Positions 1-6,965 of a stretch of 6,965 nucleotides of DNA are shown one piece after another. Within the stretch, counting starts at the first letter, position 1. Each line of letters starts with the position of its first letter. This stretch comes from Patescibacteria group bacterium (GTDB lineage Bacteria > Patescibacteriota > Microgenomatia > UBA1406 > GWC2-37-13), in the NCBI GenBank assembly GCA_943356515.1, contig CALRFM010000056.1:1-6965 (forward strand), read 5' to 3'. Under the pieces are notes generated by a model. The model did not search any database. It worked only from the letters and a program-made list of their open reading frames with translations, and had not been told where the DNA came from. The translations under genes and the position numbers were made by a program.

Positions 1-6
1 ATACGA

Positions 7-12
7 TATACT
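7..12 (+). promoter_or_regulatory. possible -10 element for the rplJ-rplL transcript
   Basis: TATACT matches the sigma-70 -10 consensus at five of six positions and lies about 75 bases before the rplJ start. Transcription would begin near base 19, just ahead of the candidate L10 leader, which is the expected order. The -35 region would fall outside the window, so the call rests on one hexamer in AT-rich DNA. A second AT-rich hexamer (TATAAA, 23-28) is an alternative. Confidence 0.25.
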
Positions 13-29
13 ACTCATCTGTTATAAAC

Positions 30-79
30 CACCAAAACCTGCGGTTATCTAGAAATAGATGGTAAATCCTCAGATAGTG
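30..79 (+). promoter_or_regulatory. candidate L10 ribosomal-protein leader (autoregulatory RNA)
   Basis: The RNA just before rplJ can form a two-part hairpin. An outer helix pairs CTGCGG (39-44) with CCTCAG (68-73), with one C/U mismatch. An inner helix pairs ATCTA (47-51) with TAGAT (56-60), closed by a GAAA tetraloop (52-55) and extendable by two U-G pairs. The purine-rich ACCAAAACC before it and the TAAATCCT segment after the inner stem recall, from memory, the conserved parts of the L10 leader that binds the L10-(L12)n complex and represses its own operon. Position directly upstream of rplJ fits. The match to the family model was not computed, and the basal pairing is incomplete. Confidence 0.55.
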
Positions 80-87
80 AAATAATC

Positions 88-627
88 ATGGCAAACACAC
101 AAAAGAAAACTATTGTAGAAAAACTATCTGGCATACTCTCCAGTCAAGGTCATTATGCACTCATAGAATTTGATAGTAGCTCACACCGCGCATTGGAAGA
201 TTTACGAAAAGAACTTAAAACCGTAAATTCTACCTTCAGTGTTCTTAAAAACTCACTCTTTGAAAAAGCTGTAAATCAACTTTCGCAAAAAGAAAGCAAA
301 TATAAACAAATGCGAGATTCGCATTTCCCATTGGTCAACAAAACGGCACTTCTTACGTTTAGCGGCGATTGGGTCGAAGGACTAAAAAAGTATTACGAAT
401 CAACCAAAGCAAATGAGTTATTTGCATTCAAATTTGGATTATTTGATGAAGAACTGTACGATACTGTTGGGTTAAACAAACTTGCAACGCTTCCTAGTAA
501 AAATCAGATTATGGCACAAATGATAGGAGCTATGAAAAATCCTATGGCTCGCGCAACACGAGCTCTCACATCTCCAATGCAAAAATTGGTAGTTATATTA
601 AGTCAAAAGTCACAACAAGGATCATAA
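88..627 (+). CDS. rplJ: 50S ribosomal protein L10 (uL10)
   Basis: L10 is the base of the ribosomal stalk: its N-terminal domain binds 23S rRNA together with L11, and its C-terminal helix carries L7/L12 dimers. The 179-residue length is slightly above the usual 165-175. An N-terminal helix (1-20) and strand lead to the typical KNSLFEKAV segment (54-62; the family often has KNTLARRAL). The C-terminal part has the family's LATLPSKNQIMAQ block (132-144) followed by about 35 residues of helix. That helix is of ordinary length, which suggests two L7/L12 dimers (inference). The central domain is divergent: the usual GPTA region is replaced by a lysine-rich stretch around 64-86. No Shine-Dalgarno is visible before ATG 88, although the candidate L10 leader sits there. 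rplL follows after 48 bases, the standard order. Confidence 0.95.
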   Translation: MANTQKKTIVEKLSGILSSQGHYALIEFDSSSHRALEDLRKELKTVNSTFSVLKNSLFEKAVNQLSQKESKYKQMRDSHFPLVNKTALLTFSGDWVEGLKKYYESTKANELFAFKFGLFDEELYDTVGLNKLATLPSKNQIMAQMIGAMKNPMARATRALTSPMQKLVVILSQKSQQGS

Positions 628-657
628 CGCGTTATATATATTAATCATATACATCGA

Positions 658-665
658 AAGGAGGT
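658..665 (+). promoter_or_regulatory. perfect Shine-Dalgarno of rplL
   Basis: AAGGAGGT is fully complementary to the canonical 3' end of 16S rRNA. It lies 10 bases before ATG 676 and fixes that codon as the start. A GTG at 664-666 extends the frame by four codons but is part of the ribosome binding site itself. This is the only strong Shine-Dalgarno before any gene here, and L7/L12 is the one ribosomal protein needed in several copies per ribosome. Confidence 0.9.
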
Positions 666-675
666 GCACACACAT

Positions 676-1104
676 ATGGCAGAAGATAAAACAGAAAAAA
701 AGTCAATAACACTAGATAGCAAACTTCAAAAGATTGCAGAACAACTAGAAAAACTCACCGTAGTCGAAATGGCTGATCTTGCAAAGTACTTAGAAGAAGC
801 ATTCGGCGTTTCCGCGATGCCTATGATGGCCCCAGCAGCAGGCGCAGCCGCACCAGCTGGAGAAGTAGCACCCGGTGCAGCAGAAGAAAAGACCAGTTTC
901 ACTGTAGTAATCACCGCAGCAGGAGACAAAAAACTCGCAGTTATAAAAGCAGTACGTGAACTGCGACAAGATTTGGGACTCATGGATGCAAAGAAACTCG
1001 TAGAAACACCACCACAAGAAATTCTTCCTAATGTAAAGAAGGAAGAAGCAGAAAACGCAAAGAAAACACTCGAAGAAGCAGGAGCAACCGTAGAGTTGAA
1101 ATAA
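676..1104 (+). CDS. rplL: 50S ribosomal protein L7/L12 (bL12)
   Basis: L7/L12 forms the mobile stalk arms that recruit and stimulate EF-Tu, EF-G, IF2 and RF3. The 142 residues (family about 120-130) comprise a charged N-terminal tail (1-12), a helical dimerisation domain that binds L10 (about 13-48), an Ala/Pro/Gly hinge (49-70) and the globular C-terminal domain (72-142). The factor-binding face is kept: K86, I90, K91, R94 and K106 match E. coli K65, I69, K70, R73 and K84. The loop after R94 reads ELRQD before LGL, one residue longer than the usual form, and lacks the conserved glycine of TGLGL. The PPQEI segment (112-116) recalls mitochondrial L12 from memory. ATG 676 is chosen because of its perfect ribosome binding site; the in-frame GTG at 664 lies inside that site. 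Confidence 0.96.
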   Translation: MAEDKTEKKSITLDSKLQKIAEQLEKLTVVEMADLAKYLEEAFGVSAMPMMAPAAGAAAPAGEVAPGAAEEKTSFTVVITAAGDKKLAVIKAVRELRQDLGLMDAKKLVETPPQEILPNVKKEEAENAKKTLEEAGATVELK

Positions 1105-1128
1105 CATTTAACACGAAACAATAAACTA

Positions 1129-1151
1129 CCCCGCCTATGGCGGGGTTTTTT
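1129..1151 (+). terminator. Rho-independent terminator of the rplJ-rplL operon
   Basis: A perfect 7-bp GC-rich stem, CCCCGCC (1129-1135) with GGCGGGG (1139-1145), closes on a three-base TAT loop and is followed by six T (1146-1151). It begins 24 bases after the rplL stop. A1128 can pair with T1146 to lengthen the stem. Stability and position make it a convincing intrinsic terminator separating the stalk genes from the gyrase cluster. Confidence 0.93.
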
Positions 1152-1152
1152 A

Positions 1153-3137
<1,985 letters not shown>

Positions 3138-3161
3138 TATTATTAATTAATTTTATTACCT

Positions 3162-3683
3162 ATGAATTTAAAGAAACTATCGACTGGAGAAAACCCCCCA
3201 GAATTTGTTAATGTACTCATCGAGATTCCACAAGGATCGCTGGTAAAATATGAACTCGATAAAGAATCTGGATTTATTGTTGCAGATCGATTTCATTACA
3301 CTGCTATGCCGTACCCATTTAATTATGGTTTCATACCAAATACATTGGCAGATGACGGTGACGCTGTAGATGTAATGGTAGTATCATCTCAGCCATTGGC
3401 GGTAGGAATAGTTATCCCAGTTCGGGCTATCGGCATGCTTGAAATGGAAGATGAAGCTGGAGTTGATACTAAAATAATTGCAGTACCAACAACAAAAGTT
3501 GATCCTTTTTATGCACACATTAATGATGTTACAGATTTAGATGAGCCAACCCGTAATAAGATAAAACACTTTTTCGATCATTATAAAGAGCTTGAGCCAA
3601 ACAAATGGGTAAAAACCAAAGAATTTCTTGGCAAAGGTGAAGCAATGAAAAATATAGAAGAGGGAATGAATTTAGTCAAATAG
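3162..3683 (+). CDS. ppa: inorganic pyrophosphatase, family I (soluble)
   Basis: This cytoplasmic Mg-dependent enzyme hydrolyses pyrophosphate to two phosphates, pulling nucleic-acid synthesis and aminoacyl-tRNA formation forward. Its 173 residues are typical for a bacterial family I enzyme. Active-site residues fall at nearly E. coli numbering: E21, K29, E31, R43, Y51, Y55, D65, D67, D70, D97, D102, K104, Y141 and K142. The signature block reads DGDAVDV (65-71), with alanine where the usual pattern has Pro or Glu; the three metal-binding aspartates are intact, so activity is expected. No signal peptide or membrane segment is present. ATG 3162 follows gyrB by 24 AT-rich bases without a Shine-Dalgarno, and gyrA starts two bases after the stop, so it is very likely co-transcribed with both gyrase genes. 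Confidence 0.96.
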   Translation: MNLKKLSTGENPPEFVNVLIEIPQGSLVKYELDKESGFIVADRFHYTAMPYPFNYGFIPNTLADDGDAVDVMVVSSQPLAVGIVIPVRAIGMLEMEDEAGVDTKIIAVPTTKVDPFYAHINDVTDLDEPTRNKIKHFFDHYKELEPNKWVKTKEFLGKGEAMKNIEEGMNLVK

Positions 3684-3685
3684 CC

Positions 3686-6163
3686 ATGGCAACCATAAAC
3701 CAAGTATCAATATCAGAGGAAATGAAGAAAGCATACCTAGATTATGCTATGTCTGTTATTGTTGCTCGGGCCCTGCCGGATGTGCGCGATGGATTGAAAC
3801 CAGTTCATCGAAGAATTTTGTACGCTATGTACAAGATGGGACTTGTCGCAGGCGGGCGGTTTTCTAAATCTGCAAAAATTGTCGGAGAAGTGCTGGGTAA
3901 ATATCATCCTCATGGAGATTCCCCCGTATACGATGCATTAGTGCGACTTGCGCAGGACTTTTCTATGCGATACCCATTGGTAAACGGGCAGGGTAACTTC
4001 GGTTCTATTGACGGCGATCCACCAGCCGCTATGCGTTATACCGAAGTAAAACTCACTAAAATTGCAGAAGAACTGTTGCAAGATATTGAAAAAGATACTA
4101 TTGGTTATGCAGAAAACTTCGACGGAACATTGAAAGAACCTACCTATTTGCCAGCAAAACTACCTAACTTACTCCTTATGGGAGCAGAGGGAATTGCGGT
4201 AGGTATGGCAACTAAGATTCCTCCTCATAATACTTCAGAAGTGATTGATGCAGTAATTCAAATGCTCGATACAGCCCATTTTCCTGAATCTTCTGAAAAA
4301 AAAGATACATCACTTGAATTTAATGTCACATTAGATGACATTATGGAGAATATTACGGGGCCAGACTTCCCTACAGCTGGTATCATATACGGGGCTGCAG
4401 ACATAAAACAAGCCTATCAAACTGGGCGGGGAAAAATCTTAATTCGTGGTAAAGTAACCGATGAAGAACGAGATAACGGAAAAGTAGCAATCATCATAAA
4501 TGAACTTCCTTACCAAGTAAATAAAGCAAATTTAGTAACCAAGATTGCTCATTTGGTAGTTAACAAAAAAATAAAGGGCATTTCAGATCTTCGTGATGAA
4601 TCTGACCGCGATGGCATACGCGTTGTCATAGAACTCAAACGCGATGCAATATATAAAAAAGTAATCAATAATTTATACAAACACACTGAACTTCAAACAA
4701 CCTTCCCCGTAAATATGGTGGCCCTTGTTGACGGCGTACCACAAACACTTTCTATCAAATCTATTCTGGAGCTATATATTCGACATCGAGTAGATATTAT
4801 TCGCAAACGTACTGAATACGACTTGGCACAAGCCAAACACCGCGCTCATATTTTAGAAGGATACCTCATTGCACTCGATAACATCGATGAGGTGATAGAG
4901 GTTATTAAAAAGTCTAAAGATGAACCAACTGCAAAGGAAAGTTTGATGAAGAAATTTGGTCTTTCGCAGCTACAATCTCAAGCGATATTAGACATGCAAT
5001 TGAAACGACTCACTGGATTGGAACGATCTAAGATAGAAGATGAACTGGCAACACTTCGCAAACTCATAGACTATTTGGAAGATTTGTTGAAAGATGTTTT
5101 CAAGATACTTGGCGTAATAAAAGATGAACTTATTGAACTCAAGAAAGTGTATGGCGACGTACGACGTACCAAAGTAGTAAAGAGTAAGCCAGGTGAAATC
5201 ACCGATGCCATGCTTATTGCCAATAATGAAGTCATTGTAGTACTCACCAAAGAAGGATATATAAAGCAAATTCCTCGCGAAACATTCAAAGTACAAAAGC
5301 GTGGAGGCAAGGGCGTATCTGGCATGACAACCAAAGAAAATGATGATATTTTCTTCATAACCACTGCCATGGCACACGATTATATGATGTTTTTCACCAA
5401 TACCGGACGGGTGTTTAAAACACGAGTGTGGGAAATTCCCCAAGGCTCTCGCATATCGAAAGGAAAAGCTATTGTAAACTTACTAAACTTAAAGCCCGAA
5501 GAGCACGTCACATCGGTGCAAGCTTTTAGTGAAGAAGACACAACCAAATATGAGAAAGCGTCAATCATCATGGTTACCAGACGGGGCTTGGTGAAAAAAA
5601 CTATCTTTAGTGATTATTCAAATATTCGAAGTAATGGACTCATTGCAATTAAATTATCTGGAGATGACGAGCTTTTAGCATCTTCACTTTCTGATGGAAA
5701 CCAACATGTGATGTTGGTAAGTAAAGCGGGAAAAGCAATACTCTTTAATGAAAAGGAAGTACGCTTGACCGGAAGATCTTCGATGGGTGTAAAGGGCATA
5801 GATATTGCTGCAACAGATAGTGTAGTATCTACTGCAACACTTACGAATGAGGATTTGAAGAAATCACTGTTGGTAATCGGAGACAAAGGAATAGGAAAGC
5901 GCGTCAGTATGAAACACTTCCGTGGTCAACACCGAGGTGGAAAAGGTGTAAAAATTGCTCCATCCGGAGACAAGATGGGCATGATCGCGTTCTCGCAAAT
6001 AGTACAGCCTGAAGATAGTACTGTGATCATAACCAGTCAACATGGTCTGGTAGTAAAAACACCCGTTAATAAAGTACCATCGTATTCAAGAAGCGCCAAG
6101 GGAGTAATACTCATGCGCTTTTCTAAAGCAAACGACAAAGTTGTGAGTTGCACGTTTATCTAA
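3686..6163 (+). CDS. gyrA: DNA gyrase subunit A
   Basis: GyrA cuts and rejoins the gate DNA segment and wraps DNA to give negative supercoiling. At 825 residues it has full length. The winged-helix region contains [10 protein letters not shown] (74-83) and the catalytic Y118 in AAMRYTE, preceded by R117. [14 protein letters not shown] (169-182) contains the DNA-bending isoleucine region (I170). A coiled-coil/tower region spans about 365-490. The C-terminal beta-pinwheel (about 500-825) carries a GyrA-box, QKRGGKG (537-543), which marks it as GyrA rather than ParC, and repeated blade motifs such as NTGRVFKTR and RRGLVKKT. A second box-like QHRGGKG lies at 748-754. The chain ends soon after the last blade without an acidic tail. 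Position 80 is proline (A84 in E. coli). The start lies two bases after the ppa stop, without a clear Shine-Dalgarno, so translational coupling is likely. Confidence 0.97.
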   Translation: MATINQVSISEEMKKAYLDYAMSVIVARALPDVRDGLKPVHRRILYAMYKMGLVAGGRFSKSAKIVGEVLGKYHPHGDSPVYDALVRLAQDFSMRYPLVNGQGNFGSIDGDPPAAMRYTEVKLTKIAEELLQDIEKDTIGYAENFDGTLKEPTYLPAKLPNLLLMGAEGIAVGMATKIPPHNTSEVIDAVIQMLDTAHFPESSEKKDTSLEFNVTLDDIMENITGPDFPTAGIIYGAADIKQAYQTGRGKILIRGKVTDEERDNGKVAIIINELPYQVNKANLVTKIAHLVVNKKIKGISDLRDESDRDGIRVVIELKRDAIYKKVINNLYKHTELQTTFPVNMVALVDGVPQTLSIKSILELYIRHRVDIIRKRTEYDLAQAKHRAHILEGYLIALDNIDEVIEVIKKSKDEPTAKESLMKKFGLSQLQSQAILDMQLKRLTGLERSKIEDELATLRKLIDYLEDLLKDVFKILGVIKDELIELKKVYGDVRRTKVVKSKPGEITDAMLIANNEVIVVLTKEGYIKQIPRETFKVQKRGGKGVSGMTTKENDDIFFITTAMAHDYMMFFTNTGRVFKTRVWEIPQGSRISKGKAIVNLLNLKPEEHVTSVQAFSEEDTTKYEKASIIMVTRRGLVKKTIFSDYSNIRSNGLIAIKLSGDDELLASSLSDGNQHVMLVSKAGKAILFNEKEVRLTGRSSMGVKGIDIAATDSVVSTATLTNEDLKKSLLVIGDKGIGKRVSMKHFRGQHRGGKGVKIAPSGDKMGMIAFSQIVQPEDSTVIITSQHGLVVKTPVNKVPSYSRSAKGVILMRFSKANDKVVSCTFI

Positions 6164-6965
6164 TGGTCATTGCCTGCAAAGAAATTGCACAGGAAATTGA
6201 GAACGACTTGCGGTCCCGCACTGCAAAACTTCGATCTCATGGTTCTGTCCCAAAACTAGTCACCATACTACTGGGCACTGCACCAGAACAACTTTCATTT
6301 GTAAAGATTAAACAACATCTTGCAGAAAAATTGAATATTGAATTTGAATGTATTCATATCCCTGAAGTTCCGACATTCAGTATATTTCTCAAAAAACTAG
6401 ATGATGTAGCTTACGACCCTACCAGCACGGGAATTATAGTACAACATCCATTACCTGTTGGTTATGATCATGATAAGATGTATCGTCATATGAGTGTAGC
6501 TCAAGATATTGAAGGACATAAACCAGGTTCGCCGTTTGTATTTCCGCTGGCATTGTCTGCACTCACGGGCTTAAAGTATGTACTTACTCGGACCAACGGG
6601 GGAAGCAACGATGCCAACGTTGGCACCCATGATGCTCCTGGCGATGCTATCGTTGACTTCCAAAAAGATGCGTCCTTTTTTGCAAAACACTTGCTTGGCA
6701 AAAACGTGGTTATTGCAGGCCGCGGCGTAACTGGCGGTGGTCCCATCGCCGCGGCCTTAGATAAGATCGGTGCAGACTACACTATAACTCATTCTCAAAC
6801 GGTTGATCCAGATGAGGTGTATAAAAAAGCCGATGTAATAATTACAGCTACCGGAAAACACATTATTACTTCAAAAAATATTAAAGACGGAGTTATATTA
6901 CTCAATGTTGGTTTGCGGAAATGTGATGGAAAATTGCGCGGAGATTATGAAGAAGAAGATATTGC
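6163..6965 (+). CDS. folD: FolD-like methylenetetrahydrofolate dehydrogenase/cyclohydrolase, divergent, 3' end cut by window
   Basis: FolD interconverts 5,10-methylene-, methenyl- and 10-formyl-tetrahydrofolate using NADP, feeding purine and formyl-Met synthesis. The window shows 267 residues; the C-terminal PGGVGP motif would lie beyond the edge. Family marks are an N-terminal IACKEIAQEI helix, PKLVTILLG (30-38), GIIVQHPLP (90-98), a Rossmann segment VVIAGRGVTGGGP (182-194), THS (209-211), ATGK (229-232) and LNVGL (247-251). The catalytic lysine (K50) and Q94 are kept, but several usual residues differ: F46 for Tyr, QHPLP for QLPLP, QDIEG (114-118) for KDVDG, GRG for GRS and NVG for DVG. The PCTP motif is not recognisable. 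About 20-25 extra residues sit around 138-162. The start overlaps the gyrA stop by one base (TAATG), so translation is probably coupled. The fold family is clear; the exact activity is less so. Confidence 0.85.
   Translation, partial: MVIACKEIAQEIENDLRSRTAKLRSHGSVPKLVTILLGTAPEQLSFVKIKQHLAEKLNIEFECIHIPEVPTFSIFLKKLDDVAYDPTSTGIIVQHPLPVGYDHDKMYRHMSVAQDIEGHKPGSPFVFPLALSALTGLKYVLTRTNGGSNDANVGTHDAPGDAIVDFQKDASFFAKHLLGKNVVIAGRGVTGGGPIAAALDKIGADYTITHSQTVDPDEVYKKADVIITATGKHIITSKNIKDGVILLNVGLRKCDGKLRGDYEEEDI
6612..6625. repeat. 14-bp perfect palindrome inside folD
   Basis: TGCCAACGTTGGCA is a perfect self-complementary 14-mer within the GC-rich insert region of the folD-like gene. A near copy with a one-base centre, TGCCAAGTTGGCA, ends the gyrB coding region at 3110-3122. 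No T-run follows either, so they are not terminators. They may be chance coding sequence. Confidence 0.4.

Noticed and set aside
664..675. GTG start giving a four-residue longer L7/L12
   Set aside because: The GTG is part of the Shine-Dalgarno itself; ATG 676 sits at proper spacing and matches the family N-terminus.
726..1121. Antisense open frame of 131 codons over rplL
   Set aside because: It is the shadow of an alanine- and lysine-rich gene; its sequence is low-complexity Ser/Ala/Phe with no family resemblance and no promoter or ribosome site.
3142..3151. ATTAATTAAT palindrome between gyrB and ppa as a terminator or operator
   Set aside because: All A/T pairs make a very weak hairpin, and the gap is only 24 bases of AT-rich spacer.
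4988..5443. Antisense open frame of 151 codons over gyrA
   Set aside because: It overlaps a well-conserved part of gyrA completely, has aromatic-rich sequence without recognisable domains, and no initiation signals.
6163..6965. folD-like gene as a pseudogene
   Set aside because: The frame is open for all 267 visible codons, core fold motifs are kept and the start is coupled to gyrA; the missing end is due to the window edge.

Overview
The window reads as a bacterial chromosome segment with AT-rich core genes (spot counts of about 35-40% GC), compact spacing and no mobile DNA. All genes lie on the + strand and end in TAA or TAG, with no in-frame TGA, so the ordinary bacterial code is sufficient. 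The divergent but complete core proteins, tight packing, a rather mitochondrial-looking L7/L12 C-terminal domain and a gyrB-ppa-gyrA-folD cluster suggest a Candidate Phyla Radiation/Patescibacteria genome, perhaps Parcubacteria-like. This placement is inference from protein character and memory; no 16S or marker search was possible.

Region 1 (1-1151) is a ribosomal stalk operon. A short leader that can fold like the L10 autoregulatory leader precedes rplJ (L10), followed by rplL (L7/L12), which carries a perfect Shine-Dalgarno sequence. A 7-bp GC-rich hairpin with a run of T closes the unit. L10 is the base and L7/L12 dimers are the arms of the ribosomal stalk that recruits translational GTPases.

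Region 2 (1153-6965) begins immediately after that terminator with an extended -10 promoter (TGTTATAAT). It continues as a tight run: gyrB (gyrase ATPase/TOPRIM subunit), ppa (family I inorganic pyrophosphatase), gyrA (gyrase cleavage/wrapping subunit) and a folD-like gene that starts on the last base of the gyrA stop codon and runs off the right edge. Gaps are 24 bp, 2 bp and a 1-bp overlap, so one transcript is likely. Both DNA gyrase subunits would be co-produced, with pyrophosphatase between them (it removes the PPi made by DNA, RNA and tRNA-charging reactions) and a one-carbon folate enzyme behind.

No wholly new system is visible. The points most worth a second look are the FolD-like protein, which differs from the usual family at several active-site positions and has a GC-rich insert; natural substitutions at gyrase positions linked to quinolone response (GyrA Pro80, GyrB Phe456); the ppa gene between the two gyrase genes; and the back-to-back terminator and promoter.
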